DNA of 64,000 bases, taken from contig CATKXX010000014.1 in NCBI GenBank assembly GCA_949840935.1, positions 1 to 64,000 of the forward strand. The letters are read 5' to 3'. Below, one piece after another: positions 51,501-60,341 of the stretch. The DNA is from an uncultured Acetatifactor sp. Lineage in GTDB: Bacteria; Bacillota; Clostridia; Lachnospirales; Lachnospiraceae. Made by a program: the position numbers and the translations under genes. How positions within the stretch are numbered: the first letter of the stretch is position 1; each line of letters begins with the position of its first letter. The notes beneath the pieces were generated by a model. The model did not search any database, was not told the origin of the DNA, and saw nothing but the letters and a program-made list of their open reading frames with translations.

Positions 51501-52313
51501 ACGGGGCTGTTCCACCACGGCGCGCAGGGCTTCGCCGCAGGGCAGCACGGCCAGCTCCCGCTCCTTTACCGCCCCATCCCACAGGCTGTAACGCAGGTAG
51601 CACCCTTCCGTCCGGCCCGCGGTCTCCGTCTCCGCCTCCAGTAAGAAGGATGCGACGGCTCTCCCCGGCTCCCGTGGGATGGCGGCAGGCTCTCCCTCCG
51701 GGCAAGGCGCAGCGGCAGGCTCTCCCCCCGGACACGGCGCGATGGTGGCAGGCTCTCCCTCCGGCCCTGACGCGATGGTGGCAGGCTCTCCCTCCGGCCC
51801 TGACGCGATGGCGGCGGGAACGCCCTGGGCTAACGGCCGGATGGATACATAGGTGCCGTCCGGTATCAGCCACGCGCTGTCACAATATTTGATCCAGACC
51901 CTGCGGTAGATTCCCGCCCCGGAATACCATCTGCTGTTGGGCGCCTGATACCTGACCTGGACAACGACTTCATTCTCCCCATCCTCCAGGGCATCCGTGA
52001 TATCCACGTCAAAGGTGGAGTAGCCGTATTTCCAGTCCTTCATTCTCCTCCCGTTGATATACACCGTGGAATCCATGTACACCCCATCAAACCGCAGGAG
52101 GACAGGCCCTCCCACAGGCAGCGGCCTGAATTTCTTCCGATACCAGCCGCAGCCGTCACGGTACAGCCCTTTCACATCATAGATCAGCCAGTCATGAGGG
52201 ATCCCCACCGGCTCAAAGCTGCTCTCCGCCGCCATGGCCTCCTCATAAGAGGCAGAAAGCTCCGTCCTGTAAAAGCTCCATCCATCCGTGAAATCCATCC
52301 TGTTTTTTTCCAT
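48516..52313 (-). CDS. GH2 family glycoside hydrolase (beta-galactosidase-like), 1265 aa
   Basis: WSFYRTEL...PHDWL; GACEHHDLGCLGAAF; DRNHPCLLLWSIGNE. Confidence 0.9.
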   Translation of the reverse strand: MEKNRMDFTDGWSFYRTELSASYEEAMAAESSFEPVGIPHDWLIYDVKGLYRDGCGWYRKKFRPLPVGGPVLLRFDGVYMDSTVYINGRRMKDWKYGYSTFDVDITDALEDGENEVVVQVRYQAPNSRWYSGAGIYRRVWIKYCDSAWLIPDGTYVSIRPLAQGVPAAIASGPEGEPATIASGPEGEPATIAPCPGGEPAAAPCPEGEPAAIPREPGRAVASFLLEAETETAGRTEGCYLRYSLWDGAVKERELAVLPCGEALRAVVEQPRLWDVESPRCYELLVELCEKPRPGEEVVRDHERMTIGFRTITFDPQKGCFLNGRPLKVHGACEHHDLGCLGAAFHPCAMERKLKLLKDMGVNAIRTSHNMQAPEFMELADRMGFLVVDEAFDMWERTKTAFDYGLFFREWAERDVRSWVRRDRNHPCLLLWSIGNEIYDTHADERGQEITRRLVGYVREHDPKGNAPITIGSNYMAWENARKCADIVKFAGYNYGEKYYEEQHREHPDWIMYGSETASLVQSRGIYHFPLRQPVLAEEDEQCSALGNSTTSWGARSLEKCIMGDRDAEYIFGQFIWSGFDYIGEPTPYHTKNSYFGQLDTAGFPKDSYYVFQAEWTDYREAPMVHLFPYWDFNPGQVIDVRACTNAPLVELFVNGVSRGRQELDHQKGEKLLGDWQVPYEPGTITAVAYDEAGRELARESRSSFGDSSTIRLTADRTEIRADAGELCFLTIETLDAEGRLVENAADYVRVEIGGPGCLMGMDNGDSTDYDQYKSNVRKLFSGRLLAVVGSTGEEGEISVIVTGEGLEPGKILLTARCSGPHPRMEGTGQAGIPAGRETGICQSRPVSQGSAPHPEGLPAESLRPCGNKWNTAGQGERLFQRHPVRKVELYAPDGQCITGEKRELMVEAAVFPAAAEPELIWKVVNESGIELGSASVTQMTEKREAGEDAAREHSMSGSRHRALVTAYGDGEFYVRCMARDRGRITVISQLEFKAEGLGQAFLNPYELVSAGLYTDTLGEIGNGNEKGIATARDGVSGVVYSGLDFGEFGSDEITLPVFALSDEKYPIEIWLGRPQEAGSCLLDTVIYQKPSRWNVYQEETYRLPERIRGIATLGFLMRAKVHLKGFWFTRQEKAYAELWAAEADSVYGDSFRRDGRAVREIGNNVTLVYGGMDFGEEGAGSVTIWGRTPLEKNSIHVHFTDESGETENRILEFAGEGGGEHRQTFAIERLTGRGRVEIIFLPGSSFDLVSVLFHNSLTERDDSVS
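51660..51815 (-). repeat. In-frame about 33-bp coding repeat inside GH2 gene
   Basis: AIASGPEGEPAT / IASGPEGEPAT / IAPCPGGEPA / APCPEGEPAA. Confidence 0.85.
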
Positions 52314-52316
52314 AAT

Positions 52317-54416
52317 TTATCCGTATATCCTCCGTCCTTTTTCATCCTCAATGCCGCTCTTACGGTAGAAGTAAGAATTCACCTGATCCCGCCATTCCCT
52401 GGCGTTGTACAGCTGCCTGTCAAAACGTTCCCTGACCCTCCGGTAAACATCCTCTGACGGCTTCCCCTCCAGGCTCTCCCACAGCGAGATCATCTCTTTC
52501 ACGCCTTCCACGCCCTCGAAATGAGTGTCATAGATGTGCTGGATTACAGTCTTTCCCGACTTCAACCGGTAAGTGTAGGGTACATGATGGAAAAACAGCA
52601 GCAGCTCCTCCGGGCAGGTTTCCCGCTTATCATACATGGAAGCGTTCGGTTCATGGTACTGCTGAGCATATCCTGTCCCGCCGCTGCTTCTGTCCACGCC
52701 CAGTCCCAGATGGTCAGCCCGGTGATAGGTGCCCCAGCGTGAATATTCGTAGCCATCCACACTACAGCCGTAATGCGTAGCCGGCGTAACCATCCAGCCG
52801 ATTCCCAGGGGTACGGTATACTTTTCATAGACTGCCCGGGAATCCAGAAGGATTCTCTTAACCTTTCCCACTACCTCCGGCTCATTGGAAAGGCTCATAC
52901 AGATCCATTCCTCCGCAATCTCCTCCGCCGTCAGCGAAGTGCGAAACGCCAGCCGCCCGAAGCCGTAGAAATTAGCCGCGGCCAGATCGTTCCCCGTCCA
53001 GTTGGCGTCATTTCCCGTGTTGCACACTGCGGCAATGCCGGTGTTGACATTCCCGTATGTCCTGCCGCTGACAATATCCGCCACAGTATCGCAGCCTTCC
53101 TTACAGCAAGTGTGGAAGTCCAATACTTCCTTAAATAGGGGGATGAGATAACAAACGTCTATCTGTTGCCCTGTGTACTCCTGCGCCACCTGTACCTCCA
53201 GCATCTGGTTGGTGTCCTTCAGCCCGCCCAGCAGGGGGGATACCGGCTCCCTCACCTGGAAATCCATGGGGCCGTTTTTAATCTGCAGGATCACATTGTC
53301 ATGGTAATCTCCGTCCTGAGCGATAAAATTGTCATATCCCGCCCTGGCCCGATCCGTCTTATAGTCCCGCCAGTCCTGCGTACAATTATACACGAAACAG
53401 CGCCATATGATCAGCCCGCCGTAAGGTTTTACCAGATCCGCCAGCATATTGGCGCCGTCCGCCTGGGTACGGCCGTAGGTGAAAGGGCCGGGACGCCCCT
53501 CGGAATCCGCCTTTACCAGGAAGCCTCCCAGGCCGGGAATATTATCAAAGACCTCCCCCACCTTTTGCTTCCACCACAGCCGTACATCCGGATCCAGGGG
53601 ATCTGCACTGTCCGGCCCTCCCAATTCAAGGGGCGCCGCAAAATTCAGGGACAGAAAAAGCCGGATCCCATAGTCCGCGAAAATCTCCGACATGACAGCA
53701 AGCTCCTTAAAATACCTCTCCGTGATGAGCCATGTGGCCGCCTGCTTTACATTCACATTATTGATGACCACGCCGTTGATCCCGATGCTGGAAGCCAGCC
53801 TGGCATAATCCTTCGTCCGCTGATTTACCAGGATCCGATCCTGTTCAAAAAAGAAGGACTCTCCCGAATATCCCCTCTCTATACTGCCGTCCATATTGTC
53901 CCAGTGGTCATACATCCGCAGAGGGTTATCGGGATTTGACACCATGTCCAGGCCCTTCAGGGGTTTCTCCATGGCAACCTGCCTGAGCAGGGCAAACACA
54001 CCGTACAAGAGCCCATTCTCATCCACCGCGCTGATGGTCAACACACCCTCTCTCTCCTGCAGGGCAAAGCCCTCCGGCCTTATCCTCTTTTCAGATACGG
54101 CATCCCCATCGCCGCACCGTCCCGACTCCTGTGAGCCCTTTCCCTCGCGCGATACCGATTTCTGTGAGCCCTCCCCACCGCATCTTTTCAATATCAGTGA
54201 CGCGCTGCCGATATCCGTGGTCACACTGACGACAGCCCCAAGCATCCCCGCCGCTCCCTTCTCCAGCTCCTCCAGGGCGTGGGCTGCCACCCTGTCCTCA
54301 GTGGAAAAGCCTGCCAGTGCTGCCCTTGTGAAATAAACGCCGTTCCCACAGTCCTTTCTGCTCCGGTAATCCAGCCATAACTGCGTCCAATTCATTTCCT
54401 GCATATTTTTCTCCAT
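52317..54416 (-). CDS. GH67 family alpha-glucuronidase
   Basis: NMDGSIERGYSGESFFF; GGFLVKADSEGRPGPFTYGRTQADGANMLADLVKPYGG; HLGLGVDRSSGGTGYAQQY. Confidence 0.95.
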   Translation of the reverse strand: MEKNMQEMNWTQLWLDYRSRKDCGNGVYFTRAALAGFSTEDRVAAHALEELEKGAAGMLGAVVSVTTDIGSASLILKRCGGEGSQKSVSREGKGSQESGRCGDGDAVSEKRIRPEGFALQEREGVLTISAVDENGLLYGVFALLRQVAMEKPLKGLDMVSNPDNPLRMYDHWDNMDGSIERGYSGESFFFEQDRILVNQRTKDYARLASSIGINGVVINNVNVKQAATWLITERYFKELAVMSEIFADYGIRLFLSLNFAAPLELGGPDSADPLDPDVRLWWKQKVGEVFDNIPGLGGFLVKADSEGRPGPFTYGRTQADGANMLADLVKPYGGLIIWRCFVYNCTQDWRDYKTDRARAGYDNFIAQDGDYHDNVILQIKNGPMDFQVREPVSPLLGGLKDTNQMLEVQVAQEYTGQQIDVCYLIPLFKEVLDFHTCCKEGCDTVADIVSGRTYGNVNTGIAAVCNTGNDANWTGNDLAAANFYGFGRLAFRTSLTAEEIAEEWICMSLSNEPEVVGKVKRILLDSRAVYEKYTVPLGIGWMVTPATHYGCSVDGYEYSRWGTYHRADHLGLGVDRSSGGTGYAQQYHEPNASMYDKRETCPEELLLFFHHVPYTYRLKSGKTVIQHIYDTHFEGVEGVKEMISLWESLEGKPSEDVYRRVRERFDRQLYNAREWRDQVNSYFYRKSGIEDEKGRRIYG

Positions 54417-54648
54417 TTCTGCGCGGCCTTTTGCGCATAGAATGCACCTTTCTTTAACAGTTCCTACCCACAACTTTAACACCGGCTCTCCCTGTCCGCT
54501 CTCTATTCCTTGCTCTCTGATGATCATTTCTTGCTAAACTTTCATGTATTCAGCTTTGCCCCGTGTACGAGAGCCTGGGAATTTAGCTTTTTCCGCAGAC
54601 AAGCTTCAGGACTTTCACAGTAGATAACCGCATATCTGGCCGCACCGC

Positions 54649-54681
54649 CAAAAAGGCGGCAGAGTACATTCCTCTGCCGCC
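54649..54681 (-). terminator. Rho-independent terminator
   Basis: Minus strand GGCGGCAGAG-gaatgta-CTCTGCCGCC-TTTTTGG. Confidence 0.8.
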
Positions 54682-54704
54682 TCATACCATATTCATAACA
54701 CCTG

Positions 54705-56062
54705 CTATTTCTTCTGTTCCCTCTTTTCAAAGAACTCATCCACAGCCTCTCTGATTGCTTCCTCTGGCATGGTCTTTAACAAATATCCCTCCGGTTTCAA
54801 CGACATCACCTTCTTCACGCTCTCCCTGTCACCCCGTCCGGTCAAAAACATTACCGGGATATCCGAAATATCCGCATCGGAGCGGATCATTTCCAGCGCC
54901 TGCCTTCCGTCACAGACCGGCATTTCATAATCCATCAAAACCAGGTGGGGGCGGTTAACGGCAATTTTCTTAATAGCGGAAATACTGGAATCCGCCTCTA
55001 TCATATCATATTTCCCTTCCAACAGCTGAACCATCCTGCTGCGCACAAATTCAGAGTCATCCACCACCAGAATCTTCTTCCTTCTTTCCGCCCTCTCCTT
55101 CTTATCCTTCGCAAGGAATTCCCGGATAGTGGCCATGGCGTTCTGATGGTTGATCTCAGTGGTAAATTGCCCCGGATAGAATCAGCAGACGATGCGCAGA
55201 ACGCAAAGTAGCCGCTTCCACCGGTAGAAAACAACAGGCTGCAGCTCGGCTGCTCCCGTGCAAAGGCATTTAAAAGCTGTTCCCGTGTCAGGAGGCATTC
55301 TTTCTCCAGCTCCATCAAGTCTATAGCAGGAAAGCTCTCCCTGAGCTTCTCCAGGAACTGCCTGGAAAGATACCTGCTGACATTCAGCACCATATCGTCC
55401 ACCCTTGGATAATCCGCATTCAGTATGCTGCTTATGACCTTAAGCAGGAGACACTCCTCAAATATAAGAGTAACTTCCCATTTTGCCTTATTCCCCCCGC
55501 GGTATATAAAGCGGGAGCATATCATCTTCCCAAAATCTTCCCCGGCATACTGCTCGCTGATCATCTTGGCATCCAGCTGGAACATCTCCTTAGCCAGCTG
55601 GATGATGGTCGCTTCCAGGGCAGCCTTTTCCTCCTCCGGTGGGATATCCGCCCATTTATTTGAAGTTTTTCCCACAATTGCCTGATCTTCTGTCTTTGTA
55701 TGGGAGACCACCCAGCCGATACATACCCCCAGAAAATGCCGGATGGATTCCATGGAATATTCCGTTCTCTCCAATTCTTCCTCCAGTGCAGGCAGTGTCA
55801 CAAAACGGAAATTGTCGTGCAGCCGTTTATGGATTTCATAATCACTGTAATTTACGGACTGCATATAGGCCTCTTCATGTTCAAAGTGTTCTTCCGTATG
55901 GTGTTTTATATACTTTACACCTTCACGGCATACCCATTCGTTTTTTTCCTCATTCTGGCTGAGTTTGAGCAGCTTATTTACTCTTGAAAAAAGTACCTGA
56001 TGCTCCTTATCAATAAAATCAACGCCGATTTTATAGCTGTCCTTCCATACTACCTGATTCAT
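54705..56062 (-). pseudogene. Hemerythrin / CheX-like / response-regulator fusion, split by a 1-nt frameshift
   Basis: ORF 55001-56062 has hemerythrin His motifs (HTEEHFEHEE, HKRLHDNF); at CGGGG near 55172-55176 the frame shifts to QFTTEINHQNAMATIREF...KKILVVDDSEFVRS (ORF 54705-55136, intact REC). Confidence 0.7.
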
Positions 56063-56186
56063 TTCACTACTCCTTCCCTGTCAATTTCCTAAAACACATT
56101 GTATCATAAAACCTCCCTTTTTGACTATCATAACTTCTATCTTTTTCATTCTTTTTTTACGCAGGGAACCGCTCTGAAAAGGCAAA

Positions 56187-56210
56187 ACGCAGGCCATGAA
56201 AAGCCTGCGT
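56187..56210 (-). terminator. Terminator after DUF4097 gene
   Basis: Minus strand ACGCAGGC-ttttcatg-GCCTGCGT then TTTTG. Confidence 0.65.
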
Positions 56211-56217
56211 CTTACTC

Positions 56218-57207
56218 TCACTCCGTGAACAGGATCGTTATATTTCCCATAGCGCATTCCACGTCTATGGTCTTATCCACATGGTTATCAATAAATTTCT
56301 CACTGGCAAGGCCGCTGCTGGAGTATCTGCCCAGTGTCAGATTCCCCATGGCCCTGGAGAGCTCATAGTTGAAATCCTGCTGGCTGCCCTCCAGCTTTAA
56401 ATCTACATTCCCCATACCGCATTCCACAGTGGCATCCCCGTTCAATTCCGCCGCTGCCGTAAACTCTCCCATGCCGATCTCTGCATACATTGTACCGACC
56501 GCCGCTCTCTTAATCTCCATCTGCCCAAAGCCCACATATGCCTCCAGGCTGTCTGCCTTAAGATTGCTCAATTCTAGCTGCCCCGCACCCGCTTCCAGCG
56601 AAACCTCTTTTCCCTGGAGGCTGTCAAATTCCAGCTTCCCAGCGCCCACTCTGATACTTGCACTGTCGAAATAAGCATCCTCCGGGATATAAAGGATGAG
56701 ACGGCATCCCTTCAGGTCATCCCATTTATGCAACGATGCGGCAGATCTGATATACAGCGTCCCGTCATCCACATAACCCTGGAGCTTTCCCGCATATTTT
56801 GCTTCCAGATAAAAATTGCTGTCCGGGGAAATCTCTGTGGTCAGGCTACAGGCCCCAATCTCGAAATCCAGCTCCCTGATGTCGCTTCCAAGGCTGTATT
56901 TCTCCACATTTCCTTTCATAATGGGATAGCTGCTGTCAAAACCGATATCGTTCTCCGCATCATAAACCACATCATCAAAAATCTCCCAGTCGTCAATCCA
57001 ATCCAGTACATCCTCGTCCCCTATGCTGACTCCACACCAGTTTGAAAGGGGATGTAACCCCACATGGATCCGGCCTCCTGTGACGCTCTCCACCACGTCC
57101 TCTATAGCAGTTCGGCCTCTGATGGAGCTTGCCACTGTGGCGAGCACCGTGCCGATCACTATAAAAACAAGCGCTGTATATGCACAGCCTTTCATAAACT
57201 TTTTCAT
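56218..57207 (-). CDS. DUF4097 (putative adhesin-like beta-helix) family protein
   Basis: Repeated strands: IRELDFEIGACSLTTE, ASIRVGAGKLEFDSLQGKEVSLEAGAGQLELSNLKAD. Confidence 0.85.
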   Translation of the reverse strand: MKKFMKGCAYTALVFIVIGTVLATVASSIRGRTAIEDVVESVTGGRIHVGLHPLSNWCGVSIGDEDVLDWIDDWEIFDDVVYDAENDIGFDSSYPIMKGNVEKYSLGSDIRELDFEIGACSLTTEISPDSNFYLEAKYAGKLQGYVDDGTLYIRSAASLHKWDDLKGCRLILYIPEDAYFDSASIRVGAGKLEFDSLQGKEVSLEAGAGQLELSNLKADSLEAYVGFGQMEIKRAAVGTMYAEIGMGEFTAAAELNGDATVECGMGNVDLKLEGSQQDFNYELSRAMGNLTLGRYSSSGLASEKFIDNHVDKTIDVECAMGNITILFTE

Positions 57208-57323
57208 TCCGTCTTCCTCCTACCCGACTCTGCACCTTTACTCCGGGGCTTTCCCCGGCTCTGTAATCCTGCATCCCGCCCTGGGACTGCTTTCTTCCTC
57301 ATCTGTGATAATTCCCTGCGCAT

Positions 57324-57971
57324 TTATTTCTGTTTGTTTTTCCCTTCAAATAACCTGCACAGCCCTCTGAAGACTGCCGGCGTGACGATTCCCGCCATGG
57401 CCACGGTAAGCATCAGGAACAGGATTCCTACCCCGCCGCATACAAGCCCGCCGCCAAGCAATGCTATCCCTACCAGGGGATCCGTCCACAGGCACATAAC
57501 GCCTGTTACCAGCAGTATGACCAATACCACAAACAGTACGACCGCGGTAATGCCAAATCCAAGGATCAGCCCAAACCATGTTAAAATGAGTCCGATCAAT
57601 GTCCCAAGAGCCCCAAACGCAAGCCCGAACGCTGCCGGCGAAAGCAGTATCACCCCAAGAACGATCAGGACAACCGCCCAGGTGGGGATACTTTCCTTCT
57701 TTGGAGGCTCCTGGGCGCTGGTAAAAGGCTGCTGGTACTGAATCAATGCCCTGTTCTGCGGTTTCTGACACCCGGGGTCGCCGTTGAGATCCCTCTTGAT
57801 ATTTTCTGCCACCTTCGCCGGGTTTCCCAGAGCTTCAATTACTGCCTGCTCATTTTCCTCCCCCGCGTCATTAAAGTACTCATTATAATACTGTAACGCT
57901 TCCTCCCGTTCCGCCGGGGAAATATTCTGCAGCAGACTCTCCAATTGTTTCATAAAATCCATTCTTTTCAT
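57324..57971 (-). CDS. DUF1700 / HAAS domain membrane protein
   Basis: MDFMKQLESLLQNISPAEREEALQYYNEYFNDAGEENEQAVIEALGNPAKVAENIK. Confidence 0.9.
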   Translation of the reverse strand: MKRMDFMKQLESLLQNISPAEREEALQYYNEYFNDAGEENEQAVIEALGNPAKVAENIKRDLNGDPGCQKPQNRALIQYQQPFTSAQEPPKKESIPTWAVVLIVLGVILLSPAAFGLAFGALGTLIGLILTWFGLILGFGITAVVLFVVLVILLVTGVMCLWTDPLVGIALLGGGLVCGGVGILFLMLTVAMAGIVTPAVFRGLCRLFEGKNKQK

Positions 57972-58339
57972 AATTTGTTTCCACTCCCTTCCGGGTTATC
58001 CTTTCCCTCATTTGAAAATATGTCTGTTCTGCCCTCAAACAGACCAGTGATCTTATCTGAATACCTGCGCCACTCACTCTCGTACAGCCTAAGCTGTGCC
58101 CAGCCTCTGCTGGTCACTTTATAGTAACGCCTGTTCCTTCCGGCGCACTCCATATCGTACACCTCCAGGCATTCGTCCTTTTGCAGCCTTCTGAGCACCG
58201 GATATAGCGTGGACTCTGACAATTCAATGACCTGCCGTACTTCCTGAGTGATCTTATATCCATATGTGCCCTCCGGTTCCTTGGAGACTACTGCCAGAAC
58301 AATGGCATCCAGAAGAGCCGAACCTGTGTTAAATACCAT
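57968..58339 (-). CDS. PadR-family transcriptional regulator
   Basis: GTYGYKITQEVRQVIELSESTLYPVLRRLQKDECLEVYDMECAGRNRRYYKVTSRG. Confidence 0.92.
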   Translation of the reverse strand: MVFNTGSALLDAIVLAVVSKEPEGTYGYKITQEVRQVIELSESTLYPVLRRLQKDECLEVYDMECAGRNRRYYKVTSRGWAQLRLYESEWRRYSDKITGLFEGRTDIFSNEGKDNPEGSGNKL

Positions 58340-58517
58340 GTCATCTCTCCTATCCATTCCGTCCCTGCACCTTGATGCGGAACATTTAACCTGTTACACC
58401 TTTACGCTCGTATAATAATATATGGCGTATAATATCTCAGCTGATGCTAATACTATACATCATATAATATTATGTGTCAAGATATATTTACCAAAGAATT
58501 TCTAAAGAAATACTAAA

Positions 58518-58553
58518 GGGATACTGTCCGCCGTACCAGGCGGGCAATATCCC
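58518..58553 (-). terminator. Candidate hairpin terminator downstream of GH13
   Basis: GGGATACTGTCCGCCgtaccaGGCGGGCAATATCCC; weak T-run on minus strand. Confidence 0.45.
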
Positions 58554-58663
58554 TTCTATAAATTATCATTATCAGGTTTTCTGTGACTGTTGATGCATAA
58601 CCTCACTGATGCATCTTCTGAACAGTGTCAATACCTCACCGTGGAAATACCACCTGTGATCAC

Positions 58664-59977
58664 TTACCTCTCCATCTTCCAGAAAAACGCACTGTACGCA
58701 GGAAGTCTGCTTCCGCCGCCAAAATCATGGGCAGCGCCGCTGATCAGATCCTCCGCCGTGCCGCAGCCAGCATCAAAATGGGCGTCAAAGTCCTCCCCGT
58801 CCGCGTTGATCGCTACAAACACTCTCTCGTTGTCCGTCTTTCTTTCAAAAATGCACTGTTTATTCGTCAGGAGCACCGACCGGAAGGTTCCGTAATTCAA
58901 GGCTTCCGAATGCTTCCTGGCCTCCGCAAGCCTCGCAATCCATTCTCCCAGCTCATTCCACACAGGTTCTTCAAAACAGGGACGGAGTGAGGGGTCTCCC
59001 TGGGACTTCTCCCCCTTTTCTCCCCATTCGCTTCCATAATAAACACAAGGGATACCAGGCATTCCGAATTGCAGCGCATAGATCAGAGGCAGGTGCTTTT
59101 CATTCGTCAGGATACTCGCCACCCTGGTCACATCATGGTTATCCACAAAAGATAACAGATGTTTTCCTTTGTAAAGAGTCCAGTTTTCCGGCCCAAACTG
59201 CCTCATCAGGGAATGAATGATCTCAAACATGTTCATGCTGTTAAAGCTGCTGTACAACCCCTTGTAGCATTCATAATTCGTCACCGAATGAAGCATCTGG
59301 TCATTCATCATGCGGTTATAATCACCGTGCAGCATCTCGCCTATGAGCACGAAATCCTCCTTTAACCCCTGTGTAAAGCTTCTCAGCCTGCGCACGAAAT
59401 CCTCATCCAGGCTGTATGCCACGTCCAGACGCAGCCCGTCTATGCCGAATTCGTCCACCCAGAATTTCACACTGTCCAGCAAATAACTGATGACAGCTTC
59501 ATTGCGCAGGTTCAGCTTCACCAGATCATAGTTGCCCTCCCAGCCTTCATACCAGAGGCCGTCATTGTAATTTGAGTTTCCTCCAAAGTCAATGCGATAG
59601 AACCACCCGGTATAAGGGGAACCTTCCCGGTTCTTCACCACATCCTGGAAAGGGCCGAAGCCTCTGCCCACATGATTGAACACACCGTCCAATACCACCC
59701 GTATATCATTTTCATGGAGCTTCTCACAAACTGCCTTAAAATCCTCATTTGTTCCAAGCCTGGTATCCAGCATTCGGTAATCCCGCGTATTATAACCATG
59801 GGTATCTGACTCAAAAATCGGGGAAAAATAAATGGCATCCACCCCCAGCTTCTTCATATGGGGAATCCAGTCCAGCACCTTCAAGATCCGGTGCTCCAAC
59901 ACACCGTCATTCTCAAAGGGCGCCCCGCAGAACCCCAAAGGATAAATCTGATAAAAAACACTTTCGTATGCCCACAT
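58664..59977 (-). CDS. GH13 alpha-amylase family glycosidase
   Basis: VFYQIYPLGFCGAP; DGVFNHVG; GLRLDVAYSLD; FVDNHDVTR. Confidence 0.93.
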   Translation of the reverse strand: MWAYESVFYQIYPLGFCGAPFENDGVLEHRILKVLDWIPHMKKLGVDAIYFSPIFESDTHGYNTRDYRMLDTRLGTNEDFKAVCEKLHENDIRVVLDGVFNHVGRGFGPFQDVVKNREGSPYTGWFYRIDFGGNSNYNDGLWYEGWEGNYDLVKLNLRNEAVISYLLDSVKFWVDEFGIDGLRLDVAYSLDEDFVRRLRSFTQGLKEDFVLIGEMLHGDYNRMMNDQMLHSVTNYECYKGLYSSFNSMNMFEIIHSLMRQFGPENWTLYKGKHLLSFVDNHDVTRVASILTNEKHLPLIYALQFGMPGIPCVYYGSEWGEKGEKSQGDPSLRPCFEEPVWNELGEWIARLAEARKHSEALNYGTFRSVLLTNKQCIFERKTDNERVFVAINADGEDFDAHFDAGCGTAEDLISGAAHDFGGGSRLPAYSAFFWKMER

Positions 59978-60058
59978 AATAGTTCTCCTCTCATGCTTCA
60001 TTTTTAGTGTCAGGGTACAGGTTCCTTATTGACCAGTTCAGTACTAAAAAGGATGGCC

Positions 60059-60150
60059 TGTGGATACCCATTGTGGATAAAATGGATATCTGTGTCATTT
60101 TTTTACAGGATTTTAAGAAAAAATCCACCAAATCCACAGAGTTATCCACA
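60059..60150. promoter_or_regulatory. Cluster of DnaA-box-like sequences
   Basis: TGTGGATAC (60059-60067), TGTGGATAA (60072-60080), TTATCCACA (60142-60150), plus AATCCACAG at about 60131. Confidence 0.55.
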
Positions 60151-60341
60151 TCTACACCTCTGTCATTTTACCACAATCCGAGTGTCAGTTCCATAGTTTT
60201 TATTTGCAGGCCGCCTATCCGCCTGATTTTGTGTCACTCTCCACACCGTTTTCGCCAGGGATTCCCCTGCTAAACTCCCATACAGCCGGATGTACCGCAA
60301 TACCTAAAAGCCCGGGGATCCCAGCTGCACATGCACTGTCG

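Noticed and set aside
27410-54440. Recurrent TTTGCGCA-like strings near gene starts (27412, 30407, 33265, 54426)
   Set aside because: Short, inconsistent spacing and context; could not be distinguished from chance without a background count.
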